From: Pelagibacterales bacterium SAG-MED28
GTDB taxonomy: Bacteria > Pseudomonadota > Alphaproteobacteria > Pelagibacterales > Pelagibacteraceae
DNA: 53,985 bases
Assembly (NCBI GenBank): GCA_014653835.1
Contig: JACWDY010000007.1
Location: forward strand, 1 to 53,985
Reading direction: 5' to 3'
Shown here: positions 35,556 through 43,629 of the stretch, piece after piece
How positions within the stretch are numbered: the first letter of the stretch is position 1
Layout: each line of letters begins with the position of its first letter
Notes under the pieces: generated by a model
What the model was told of the DNA's origin: nothing
Databases searched by the model: none
Seen by the model: only the letters and a program-made list of their open reading frames with translations
Position numbers and translations under genes: made by a program

Positions 35556-36149
35556 TTATCCTATTAAAAATACTCCAAGTTTAGAAAAAAGATTTTTCAC
35601 CTCTAAATTATTTTTTTTTATTAGCGAAATCTTATTTTCATTTACTCCAATTACTTTTTTAATCGTGATATTTTGATCTTCACAATAATTGAAAAGATCT
35701 TTAATTGTACACATATGTAAATTAGGAGTATTAAACCATGTATTTGGCAATGTCTTTGTAACAGGCATTTTACCAAAAAATAATAAGCTTGTTCTCACTT
35801 TCCAGTAACCAAAGTTTGGTATTGAAACAATTACAGATTTACCAATCCTTAATAATTCTCTTAAAACTTTATCTGGTTGGTAAAATGCTTGAAGAGTTTG
35901 ACTTAAAACCACGTAATCAAAAGATTGTTTTGGAAACTGATAAAGTTCTGACTCAGCATTTCCTTGAATTACAGGTAATCCTTTATAAATACATTCTTGG
36001 ACATTATTTTGATTAAGCTCTAGTCCTCTAACTTCAATATTTTTTTCTTTAACCAAAAAGTCCATTAGTGCACCATCCCCGCAACCAACATCAAGGACTC
36101 TCGTATTATTAGGCAATAAATCTGCAATTACTTTAAATTCTTTTTTCAT
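35556..36149 (-). CDS. metW: MetW methyltransferase-fold protein
   Basis: MetW is a partner of MetX in methionine synthesis in many proteobacteria. The 197-residue methyltransferase fold has motif I RVLDVGCGDGALMDFL, then VRGLELNQNNVQ and SFDYVVLSQTLQAFYQPDKVL. The conserved SIPNFGYWKVR and KTLPNTWFNTPNLHMCT segments are family-specific. It overlaps metX by 4 bp (ATGA), so the two are translationally coupled. Confidence 0.96.
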   Translation of the reverse strand: MKKEFKVIADLLPNNTRVLDVGCGDGALMDFLVKEKNIEVRGLELNQNNVQECIYKGLPVIQGNAESELYQFPKQSFDYVVLSQTLQAFYQPDKVLRELLRIGKSVIVSIPNFGYWKVRTSLLFFGKMPVTKTLPNTWFNTPNLHMCTIKDLFNYCEDQNITIKKVIGVNENKISLIKKNNLEVKNLFSKLGVFLIG

Positions 36150-37273
36150 CTTTTAAATTTTTCGTACATTGAGTCTACAAAACCTTTTAATGTTTTCAAA
36201 AACTCAGTTTCATTTACTAAAAAAGAGTCATGACCTTTATCAGTAACAATTTCTGAATAAGAAACATCTGCCCCAGAGGCGTTTAGCGCTATAACAATAT
36301 CTTTATTTTCTTTGGTTGTATAAAGCCAATCGGAAGAAAAAGAGATAACTAAAAATTTTGTCTTTTGACTCTTAAAAGCCTCAGTAAGACCACCTTTGAA
36401 TTGTTTAGTTAGATCAAAATAATCCATCGCTCGAGTAATATATAATATAGAGTTAGCATCAAATCTTTCAACGAAAGAACTGCCTTGATGTCTTAAATAA
36501 CTTTCAACCTGAAAATCCGCATTGAAACTAAATTCGTAATCTGCCTTTTCTTGAAGTTTTCTGCCAAATTTTTCCTGCATTCCTTGCTCTGATAAATAAC
36601 TTATATGACCGACCATTCTTGCAACCGAGAGTCCATTTTTTGGTTGAGTATTCTTTAAAAAGTATTTACCTTTATCCCAAACAGGATCAGCCATTATTGC
36701 TTGACGAGCTAATTCATTCAATGCAATATTTTGTGCACTATGACTTACACTACAAGCAATGGGAATTGCTGAAAAAGTTTTGTTAGGAAAAGTTGCACAA
36801 AATTGTAATAATTGCATTCCCCCCATAGAACCACCTGTAGCACATAAAAGTTTTTCTATTCCAAGGTGATCAAGGAGGGACTCCTGAGCTCTAACAATAT
36901 CTTTAATTGTAATAACTGGAAAATCTAATCCATAGGGATGATTGGTCTCTTTATTTAATTCACTTGGTCCCCAAGATCCCATACAACCACCAATAACATT
37001 AGCGCAAATTACAAAATACTTATCCGTATCGATTGCTTTACCTGGTCCAACAGCTGAAACCCACCAACCCTCTTTTTTTGTAACAGGGTTAGTGCCCGCA
37101 ACAAATTGATCTCCTGTTAAAGCGTGAAAAACTAAAATAGCATTATCTTTATTCTTATTAAGCTTCCCATAAGTTTCATAGGCTAGGGGGAAATCTTTGA
37201 TAGTTTTCCCACAGTCAAGTTTTAAAGGCTTGGTAACAGTAATCTTATTTATATTCTCAGTTTTTTTATTCAT
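36146..37273 (-). CDS. metX: homoserine O-acyltransferase MetX
   Basis: MetX acylates homoserine, committing it to methionine. This alpha/beta hydrolase has nucleophile Ser149 in ATGGSMGGMQLLQF, and the Asp and His of the triad in SFSSDWLYTT and DKGHDSFLVN. At 375 residues it is complete. Whether acetyl- or succinyl-CoA is used cannot be read here. The start ATG is only 2 bp past the U-run of an intrinsic terminator, with no Shine-Dalgarno, and a SAM-II riboswitch lies just upstream. Confidence 0.96.
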   Translation of the reverse strand: MNKKTENINKITVTKPLKLDCGKTIKDFPLAYETYGKLNKNKDNAILVFHALTGDQFVAGTNPVTKKEGWWVSAVGPGKAIDTDKYFVICANVIGGCMGSWGPSELNKETNHPYGLDFPVITIKDIVRAQESLLDHLGIEKLLCATGGSMGGMQLLQFCATFPNKTFSAIPIACSVSHSAQNIALNELARQAIMADPVWDKGKYFLKNTQPKNGLSVARMVGHISYLSEQGMQEKFGRKLQEKADYEFSFNADFQVESYLRHQGSSFVERFDANSILYITRAMDYFDLTKQFKGGLTEAFKSQKTKFLVISFSSDWLYTTKENKDIVIALNASGADVSYSEIVTDKGHDSFLVNETEFLKTLKGFVDSMYEKFKR

Positions 37274-37275
37274 CC

Positions 37276-37301
37276 AAAAAAAAAGCCCAGCTAAACTGGG
37301 C
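37276..37301 (-). terminator. Intrinsic terminator between the SAM-II aptamer and metX
   Basis: On the minus strand GCCCAG (37296-37301) pairs with CUGGGC (37285-37290) around a 5-nt loop (37291-37295), followed by nine U (37276-37284). The metX ATG starts 2 nt later. It can only act as a leader attenuator for metX-metW-gloB. Confidence 0.88.
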
Positions 37302-37306
37302 GTTCT

Positions 37307-37358
37307 CCCTTTTTAGCTAAATTTATTATGCGCTTGCAATATGGTTAAATCAGCGCGA
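37307..37358 (-). promoter_or_regulatory. SAM-II riboswitch controlling metX
   Basis: The minus strand matches the SAM-II consensus nearly base for base: UCGCGCUGAUUUAACC (37358-37343), AUUGCAAGCGC, an A/U-rich joining segment, and AGCUAAAAAGGG (37318-37307). P1 is GCGCU with AGCGC, and the AACC of the loop can pair with the 3' AGGG to make the H-type pseudoknot. SAM-II aptamers are known upstream of metA/metX in alphaproteobacteria. High SAM should reduce metX expression. Confidence 0.95.
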
Positions 37359-37362
37359 TATC

Positions 37363-37391
37363 TATTTACTAGATCATCACAAACTTGTCAA
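37363..37391 (-). promoter_or_regulatory. Putative metX promoter
   Basis: On the minus strand a perfect -35 TTGACA (37386-37391) and a 17-bp spacer precede a weak -10 TAAATA (37363-37368). A start about 6-7 nt downstream would put the 5' end right at the SAM-II aptamer. The spacing supports it; the -10 is poor. Confidence 0.55.
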
Positions 37392-37451
37392 TTTTATATA
37401 CGATAAAGAATTATAGAAAAACATCGCCAATTTATATATTAAATATTAATA

Positions 37452-38534
37452 ATGAGATTACCAAAACCTAAAAGAATTGTAGCCGAAAAGTACGTAGCTG
37501 GTCTTAGCCTTTTTAAACAAAAAGTTGCTAAAACAAAATTATCAGCAAATGAGTCAGCTTTAGGACCTAGCCCAAAAGCTATTAAAGAATATTTAAAAGT
37601 TTCAAAAAACTTTAAAAGGTACCCAGATTCAGATGGCACTTTTTTGAGAAAAATCCTCTCAAAAAAATTTAAGTTAGATGTAAGTAGAATAATATTAGGA
37701 TCTGGGTCAGATCAAATTTTTGAATTAGTTTGTAAAGCATTTCTTGAAAAAGGAGATGAGGTTATTGTACCAAAATATAGTTTTATAATTTATAGAATTT
37801 ACAGCAAAATAAATGGAGCAAAAATTATTTATTCAAAAGAGGATAACTATAAAATTTCAGTAAAAGATATTTTAAAAAATGTTACTAGAAAAACAAAGAT
37901 TGTATTTTTAGCAAATCCTAACAATCCAACAGGGACGTATATTGATAAAAAACAATTGATCATCTTAAGAAGAAAATTAAGAAGTGATATTTTATTAGTC
38001 GTTGATGATGCTTACTATGAGTATGTAAAATCTAAAGATTATGCCCCAGGATTAAATTTATTTTCTAATTTTAAAAATGTAGTTATAACTAGAACGTTTT
38101 CAAAAATTTATGGATTAGCTGGATTAAGAGTAGGGTGGGGCTATGCTTCTAAAGATATAATTAATACTTTAAATAGAATAAAACCTCCATTTAATGTTGG
38201 TCGGCCAGCTTTATTTGCAGCATCAGCAGCAATAAGAGACAGCGCTTGGTTAAATAAAGAGATTAAACATGTAAATAAATGGAATGAAATATTATTTAAA
38301 GAGTTTAATAAAATGAAAATTATAAAAAACAAAAGTTTCACTAATTTCATATTAATTAATTTTGATAAATTAAAAATCAAATCCCATAAAGTTTTTCAGT
38401 TATTAGCAAACTCAGGAATACTTGTAAGAAAAATGGATGTTTATGGAATCAAAAATTCATTAAGAGTAACAATCGGAAAAAGTACGGAAAATAAGAAACT
38501 TATTTTTAGAATGCGAAGAATATTAAATGTTTGA
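37452..38534 (+). CDS. hisC: histidinol-phosphate aminotransferase family protein
   Basis: This is a PLP-dependent class I/II aminotransferase of 360 residues. PLP-lysine is in VITRTFSKIYGLAGLRVGWG, with SANESALGPSPKA at the N-terminus and FLANPNNPTGTYI in the centre. It sits 7 bp overlapped with a prephenate dehydrogenase and away from any his genes, so it may act mainly as an aromatic aminotransferase, or serve both histidine and Tyr/Phe synthesis; the sequence alone does not settle this. It is divergent from metX. Confidence 0.9.
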   Translation: MRLPKPKRIVAEKYVAGLSLFKQKVAKTKLSANESALGPSPKAIKEYLKVSKNFKRYPDSDGTFLRKILSKKFKLDVSRIILGSGSDQIFELVCKAFLEKGDEVIVPKYSFIIYRIYSKINGAKIIYSKEDNYKISVKDILKNVTRKTKIVFLANPNNPTGTYIDKKQLIILRRKLRSDILLVVDDAYYEYVKSKDYAPGLNLFSNFKNVVITRTFSKIYGLAGLRVGWGYASKDIINTLNRIKPPFNVGRPALFAASAAIRDSAWLNKEIKHVNKWNEILFKEFNKMKIIKNKSFTNFILINFDKLKIKSHKVFQLLANSGILVRKMDVYGIKNSLRVTIGKSTENKKLIFRMRRILNV

Positions 38535-39423
38535 TAAAATAACTGTAATTGGATGTGGTTTAATTGGTTCTTCTATTCTTAGAGTAATAGAAAAAAAAAA
38601 TATAGCTAATGAGATTAATGCTTACGATAAATCAAAAGAGGTCAGTTCTTACCTTGCTAAAAATTTTGAATTCAAAATTTGCAACAATATTACAGAGGCG
38701 GTAAATAATGCTGATCTAGTAATTATTTCTTCCCCTTTAAGCAGCTACAAAGAGATATTATCTCAAATTCAATCTCATCTTAAAAAAGGATCAATTTTAA
38801 CTGATACAGGTTCAGCTAAAAAAGAAATTAATAAAATAATTAAAGATTCTAATCTTTCTGACGTAACTTGGATTGCTTCTCATCCAATAGCTGGAACAGA
38901 ATACAGTGGTCCCCAATCTGGTTTTGCAGAATTATTTGAAAAAAAGTGGTGTATTCTTTCAGCTGACGAAAATACTGATAAAAAAGAAATTACCAAACTA
39001 GAGAAATTTTGGGAGGATTTAGGTAGTAAAATAAAAGTCATGTCTTTCGAGCATCATGATTATGTTTTATCCTTAACCAGTCACTTACCACACGTTGTAG
39101 CATATAGTATCGTGAAAACAGCGATTAGTGATGATAATAAATTTAAAGACGATGTCATTCAATACAGTGCTGGAGGATTAAGAGATTTTACACGAATAGC
39201 AGCTTCAGACCCTTTAATGTGGAAAGATATTTTTATTGATAATAGTGAAAATATTCTAAAAGTATTAGATAACTATTCAAAAAATCTTTATGAAATTAAA
39301 AGTGCTATTAAAAATAAAGACAGTAAAAAACTTCTAGAAATTTTTTCATCTACTAGGAAAGTTAGAAAAGAAATTATTGAAGCCGGTCAGGATACTGAAA
39401 AACCAGGATTTGGCAGGAAGTAA
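38527..39423 (+). CDS. tyrC: prephenate/arogenate dehydrogenase
   Basis: This enzyme oxidatively decarboxylates prephenate (or arogenate) towards tyrosine. The NAD motif is VIGCGLIGSSILR; TDTGSAKKEI, SHPIAGTEYSGPQSGFAELF and LTSHLPHVVAYSIV are typical TyrA segments, with the catalytic His in the last. No chorismate mutase or ACT domain is present in its 298 residues. It overlaps hisC by 8 bp and ends 1 bp from the convergent plsC. Confidence 0.93.
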   Translation: MFDKITVIGCGLIGSSILRVIEKKNIANEINAYDKSKEVSSYLAKNFEFKICNNITEAVNNADLVIISSPLSSYKEILSQIQSHLKKGSILTDTGSAKKEINKIIKDSNLSDVTWIASHPIAGTEYSGPQSGFAELFEKKWCILSADENTDKKEITKLEKFWEDLGSKIKVMSFEHHDYVLSLTSHLPHVVAYSIVKTAISDDNKFKDDVIQYSAGGLRDFTRIAASDPLMWKDIFIDNSENILKVLDNYSKNLYEIKSAIKNKDSKKLLEIFSSTRKVRKEIIEAGQDTEKPGFGRK

Positions 39424-39424
39424 G

Positions 39425-40132
39425 TTAAATAAATTTTTTATTTTCCAAATATATTTTATCTTCTACTTCTTTTAGAAAATCATTTTTTTCTTTACCAGGC
39501 AATATAGGCTCTAAAAAAGAAATATGAATATCACCTGAAAATTTCATAAAACTATTTTTAGGCCACACTTTACCAGTATTCAGTGCTACTGGTATACATG
39601 GAAGACCAAGAGAATCATAAATTCTTCCAATTCCTTTTTTAAAGGGAGGTTGTTCACCAAATTTTACTCTAGTTCCTTGTGGAAAAATTAGAAGAGGTCT
39701 GTTTTGCTCTTCAATTTTCTTTTTGATTTTATCAAAAAAACTTAAATTTTCTTTGGTAGTAGTTTCTCTAACTATTTCAATTGACCCAATTTTTTTTAGA
39801 TACCATCCAAACAATGGGATTTTCAGTAACTCTTTTTTTAAGATAAAAATAGGAGAGTCCAACGGTATTTGAAGAGCAAAAGTCTCAAACATTGATTGAT
39901 GTGCAGAAGCAACAAAAAAATTATTTACTTTTTTCAGATTTTCTAAACCGTGAAAAACTACGTTTGTATTAAGAATTATTTTTAAGATAATAACTATATA
40001 TTTTGCACTAACCCTGCCGAAAAATAATGTATATTTTGCAGGAAGCAACAAAGTTGGAATAGCCAGAATAAATATTAAAATTAAGCCTGAAAATAAAAAG
40101 ATATTAAATACTAAAGATTTTAAAAACTGCAT
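39425..40132 (-). CDS. plsC: 1-acyl-sn-glycerol-3-phosphate acyltransferase
   Basis: PlsC acylates lysophosphatidate to phosphatidate at the inner membrane. There are N-terminal hydrophobic spans (~7-30 and ~42-55). The acyltransferase motif I is HQSMFE (His78-Glu83), an HX4E variant of HX4D, and motif III is FPQGTR (150-155) instead of FPEGTR. At 235 residues the length is normal. It shares one base with lysA and is last in argH-lipoprotein-lysA-plsC. Confidence 0.9.
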   Translation of the reverse strand: MQFLKSLVFNIFLFSGLILIFILAIPTLLLPAKYTLFFGRVSAKYIVIILKIILNTNVVFHGLENLKKVNNFFVASAHQSMFETFALQIPLDSPIFILKKELLKIPLFGWYLKKIGSIEIVRETTTKENLSFFDKIKKKIEEQNRPLLIFPQGTRVKFGEQPPFKKGIGRIYDSLGLPCIPVALNTGKVWPKNSFMKFSGDIHISFLEPILPGKEKNDFLKEVEDKIYLENKKFI

Positions 40133-41361
40133 TAAGAGTTAATTAATTTAAGCAAGTCTTGTTTTTTTCTAATATATTTTATTTTATTTTTATTAACTAA
40201 AAGTTCGGCAATAAGTGGTCTCGAATTATAATTAGAGGATAAAGAGGAACCATATGCTCCTACATTAGTGATTGCCACAAAATCATTTTCACTCATTTTT
40301 TGATAATTTTTATAGCTACCAAATTTACATGTGCTTTCACATATCGGGCCAACAAATTCTATTGTTCCTTTTAATTTTGATTTTGATTTTCTAATAGGAA
40401 TAATTTTGTGAACTGCATCGTATAGCGCTGGTCTCATAAAGTCATTCATTCCTGCATCTATGATAATAAAGTCCTTCTTTGCCCCTTTTTTTATATATTG
40501 AATTTTACTTAAGAGTATTCCTGTGTCTCCGACAATAGATCTTCCGGGTTCAAAAATTATTTTACATTTCAATTTTTTTGCAAGTTTATTAACTGAGTCT
40601 GAGTATTTTTTTAGATTAATTGGTTTGTCTTTTTCATTATATCGTATCCCAAACCCACCGCCTAAATCTAAAAATTTAAGATCAATTTTAAGTTCTTTTA
40701 TTAAATTAGACATTACATTTAACATTTTTTTATAAGGAACATCGCTTAATATCTGACTACCTATGTGCACGCTTAAGGCATCCAAATTAATATTTTTGTA
40801 TTTTTTTATGGATTTATGAAAAGATTTAAAATTCTTTATTGATAAACCAAATTTATTCTCGGCTTTACCCGTAGATATTTTTTGGTGAGTTTTTGCGTCA
40901 ATGTTCGGGTTTAGACGAAATCCTATTGAGACTTTCTTTCTTAACTTTTTCGCAATTTTATCAATAAGTTTTGCCTCACTTTCAGACTCGCAATTGATAA
41001 GTAAAATTTTTTTATTAATCGCAATTCTTAATTCATCTTCATTTTTACCAACGCCAGAAAAGACAACCTTATTTGGTTTAATACCCGCTTTTAAGGCTTT
41101 TAATAACTCGCCTCCAGAAACTACATCTGTTCCAGCACCTAATTTCCCTAAAGTTTTTAAAATGGAAACATTACTATTTGATTTAGCAGCAAAACAAATA
41201 AGAGGATTTGTTTTTTTGAAAACTTTCTTAAATTTTAAGAAGTTATTTATAATCTGATTTTCAGAGTAAAGATAAAAGGGAGTTTTGTTCCGTTTTAAAA
41301 TATTATTAATTGATAATTTTTCAATAAATAAATTTTTACCAACATATTTTAAATTTTGCAT
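40132..41361 (-). CDS. lysA: diaminopimelate decarboxylase
   Basis: LysA makes lysine from meso-diaminopimelate. This PLP fold III enzyme shows CFAAKSNSNVSILKTLGKLG (PLP-lysine region), SGGELLKALKAG, HIGSQI, the phosphate loop LDLGGGFGI and EPGRSIVGDTGILL. The dimer-contributed PICESTCKFG and NVGAYGSSLSSNYNSRP complete the site. At 409 residues it is full length. A small lipoprotein gene lies 4 bp upstream. Confidence 0.97.
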   Translation of the reverse strand: MQNLKYVGKNLFIEKLSINNILKRNKTPFYLYSENQIINNFLKFKKVFKKTNPLICFAAKSNSNVSILKTLGKLGAGTDVVSGGELLKALKAGIKPNKVVFSGVGKNEDELRIAINKKILLINCESESEAKLIDKIAKKLRKKVSIGFRLNPNIDAKTHQKISTGKAENKFGLSIKNFKSFHKSIKKYKNINLDALSVHIGSQILSDVPYKKMLNVMSNLIKELKIDLKFLDLGGGFGIRYNEKDKPINLKKYSDSVNKLAKKLKCKIIFEPGRSIVGDTGILLSKIQYIKKGAKKDFIIIDAGMNDFMRPALYDAVHKIIPIRKSKSKLKGTIEFVGPICESTCKFGSYKNYQKMSENDFVAITNVGAYGSSLSSNYNSRPLIAELLVNKNKIKYIRKKQDLLKLINS

Positions 41362-41365
41362 TTTA

Positions 41366-41476
41366 TTATAAAATTATTTTTATATGGTTTAATTTACCTT
41401 GATATTTAGGTTCAGATTTTTTTCCGCAACTTATCAAAACAAAAATTACTAGAAAAAAAAAGGCTACTAATTTCAT
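41366..41476 (-). CDS. small LptM/YifL-type lipoprotein
   Basis: A 36-residue reading frame fills the gap between argH and lysA. It has a charged start (MK), a hydrophobic stretch (LVAFFFLVIFVLI), the lipobox LISC at ~14-17, then GKKSEPKYQGK. Its ATG overlaps the argH stop as ATGA, and its stop is 4 bp before lysA. Small lipoproteins before lysA are a known proteobacterial arrangement; LptM assists LPS-transport assembly. The mature LptM motif (CG.KGPL) is only loosely kept, so function is uncertain but the gene looks real. Confidence 0.8.
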   Translation of the reverse strand: MKLVAFFFLVIFVLISCGKKSEPKYQGKLNHIKIIL

Positions 41477-42855
41477 TTAGCTTCCTTTTTATATTTTTTA
41501 ATCATTGATTTAACATTACTTTCAGAAGTTCCTCCGTATGATTTTTTTAAATTCATTGAATTTTTAACATCAAACACTTTTAAAACACTTTTATCTAAAT
41601 CTTTGTAGATTTTTTTTATTTCTTCTAAAGTTAAATCAGTTAGCATTTTTTTATTTTTTTCTGCAAAATTAACTAATTTAGATGAGATAGCATACGACTC
41701 TCTAAAAGATAACTTTTTTACTTTAACAAGATAATCGGCAAAATCAGTTGCAGTAGTATAGCCCTTGTTAGCCATCAAAAGCATAATTCCTTTATTAGGT
41801 TTAACAGAATTAATTAACTCAGCACTTAAAGTTAAGGTATTTTTTAAAGTATCATGCCCATCAAATACTAATTCTTTATCATCCTGCATGTCTTTAAAAT
41901 AAGACATTGGAAGACCTTTCATAATTGTTAGCATCGCGTTTAATTTACCGTAATTTATTCCAACTTTTCCTCTTATCAATTCTGCAGGATCCGGATTCTT
42001 TTTTTGGGGCATAATAGACGAACCAGTAAGCATGCTGTCATTGAATGAAATTAAATTAAAAGCATCTGAATTATAAATTATAAAATCTTCTGCTAATCTT
42101 GATAGATGCATCGCACAAACTGCAGAAGCATATAAAAAGTCGATAGCAAAATCTCTATCTGAAACAGCATCTATTGAATTAGCCGTTGGTCTTTTAAATC
42201 CAAGTTTTTTAGAAGTATAATTTCTGTCTATTTTATACGATGTTCCTGACAACGCAGCAGATCCCAACGGACACTCATCTAAAAGTTTTATATTATTTTC
42301 AAATCTATTTTTATCTCTTTTAAGCATCTCATAATAAGATAAAAGATAGTGAGCAAATGAGATTGGCTGAGCATTTTTTAAATGAGTTAAGCCTGGCATA
42401 ACAGTATCAGTATTTTTTTCGGCTTTTTTAATTATATTTTTCATCACTAAAGTAATATCTTTTAATATTTCTCTAGATGCATTTTTAATCCATAATTTAA
42501 AATCTGTTACTACTTGGTCATTTCTAGATCTTGCAGTGTGAAGAAACCCAGCAGAAGGACCTATAATCTCAAACAATTTTTTTTCGACGTTTAAATGAAT
42601 ATCCTCAAATTTATCTTTAAATTCAAAGTTTCCTTTATCTATAAGAGATTTGATTTTTTTAAGTCCATTGATTATTTTTGTCCCATCTTTGCTATTGATA
42701 ATTTTTTGCTTTGTTAGCATTTGAGTATGCACAATAGACGCAGCTATATCTTGTTCATAAAGTCTTTTATCAATATGAACAGAAGACCCTATCTTTTGAA
42801 AAGATAGAGACGTTTTATTTTCAAATCTGTTAGACCAAATTGTTTTATTTTTCAT
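41473..42855 (-). CDS. argH: argininosuccinate lyase
   Basis: ArgH splits argininosuccinate into arginine and fumarate. Signatures include LHTARSRNDQVVTDFKLW, MPGLTHLKNAQPISFAHYLL and the superfamily motif LTGSSIMPQKKNPDPAELIR. At 460 residues it is complete. It is first in the minus-strand unit argH-lipoprotein-lysA-plsC and divergent from the TlpA-like gene across a 30-bp gap. Confidence 0.98.
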   Translation of the reverse strand: MKNKTIWSNRFENKTSLSFQKIGSSVHIDKRLYEQDIAASIVHTQMLTKQKIINSKDGTKIINGLKKIKSLIDKGNFEFKDKFEDIHLNVEKKLFEIIGPSAGFLHTARSRNDQVVTDFKLWIKNASREILKDITLVMKNIIKKAEKNTDTVMPGLTHLKNAQPISFAHYLLSYYEMLKRDKNRFENNIKLLDECPLGSAALSGTSYKIDRNYTSKKLGFKRPTANSIDAVSDRDFAIDFLYASAVCAMHLSRLAEDFIIYNSDAFNLISFNDSMLTGSSIMPQKKNPDPAELIRGKVGINYGKLNAMLTIMKGLPMSYFKDMQDDKELVFDGHDTLKNTLTLSAELINSVKPNKGIMLLMANKGYTTATDFADYLVKVKKLSFRESYAISSKLVNFAEKNKKMLTDLTLEEIKKIYKDLDKSVLKVFDVKNSMNLKKSYGGTSESNVKSMIKKYKKEAK

Positions 42856-42885
42856 TTTACTGTGTTAATTCTAATTTAAATTAAT

Positions 42886-43413
42886 ATGAAAATTAGTAAA
42901 TCTTTTAAAATCTATATACACATAATCCTTCTATTTCTCCTGACTCAAAATCTTAATACAGCAGAAGATTTTTCCAAAAATATCATTATTCATGGAAAAC
43001 CGACTAAAATTACAGAATTAAAGTTTAAAGATTCTGATCTTCAAGACGTGGATTTAACTAACAAAAAAGGCAACATCATGATCATAAATTTTTGGGCGAC
43101 TTGGTGTGCACCTTGTAAAAGGGAAATGCCCTCACTAGAAAAATTAACTAATTTATATCCTCAAGTAAAAGTCTATGCAATTAATATGGAAAGACCTAAT
43201 AAACTTAAAGTAAGAGATTTTTTTAGAAGCATTAATGTTGCAAGTTTAGACCCTTATTATGATCCAGAACTTAAACTTGTAAAACAATTTAAAATGCGAG
43301 GACTTCCTACCAGTATTTTAATTGATAAAAATGGCGATGAATTTGGTAGAGTTATTGGTGAAGTAGATTTTGTAAGCGAAGAATTTATTAAATTAATAAA
43401 AAAATATATTTAG
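42886..43413 (+). CDS. tlpA: TlpA/ResA-type periplasmic thioredoxin
   Basis: This 175-residue protein is membrane-tethered or secreted (hydrophobic 10-20) with a thioredoxin fold. The redox site is WATWCAPC (Cys74, Cys77) and the cis-proline is in MRGLPTSILID. Such proteins reduce periplasmic disulfides, for example during cytochrome c maturation. The gene sits divergent from argH, a frequent alphaproteobacterial arrangement. It ends in a 4-bp overlap with the convergent HIG1-like gene. Confidence 0.92.
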   Translation: MKISKSFKIYIHIILLFLLTQNLNTAEDFSKNIIIHGKPTKITELKFKDSDLQDVDLTNKKGNIMIINFWATWCAPCKREMPSLEKLTNLYPQVKVYAINMERPNKLKVRDFFRSINVASLDPYYDPELKLVKQFKMRGLPTSILIDKNGDEFGRVIGEVDFVSEEFIKLIKKYI

Positions 43414-43610
43414 TTCTTAAAAAAATAAGCCAGTAGTACTAAAACAATAATTGCAATAAATTGTAACAGGACACGTAATTGCATCAATTTATTAGAATAT
43501 TTTTTGCTAGTACTTCCGCCTTTAAATAAAGTATAAATACCCATTACTAAAACTATGGCAACAGCTCCTAATAAAATAAAACCTATAAAATTAAATAAAA
43601 ATTCTGACAT
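43410..43610 (-). CDS. HIG1-like twin-transmembrane protein
   Basis: The 66-residue protein has two spans (about 5-27 and 46-63) joined by a basic loop that includes GGSTSKKYSNKLMQLRVLLQ. This layout matches the HIG1_N family (RMLRQ-like core, here LMQLRVLLQ), whose mitochondrial members assemble or tune cytochrome oxidase. In alphaproteobacteria it is an uncharacterised twin-TM protein. Its start is 19 bp from the divergent esterase. Confidence 0.85.
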   Translation of the reverse strand: MSEFLFNFIGFILLGAVAIVLVMGIYTLFKGGSTSKKYSNKLMQLRVLLQFIAIIVLVLLAYFFKN

Positions 43611-43629
43611 ATTTTTTTAATTAACTATC

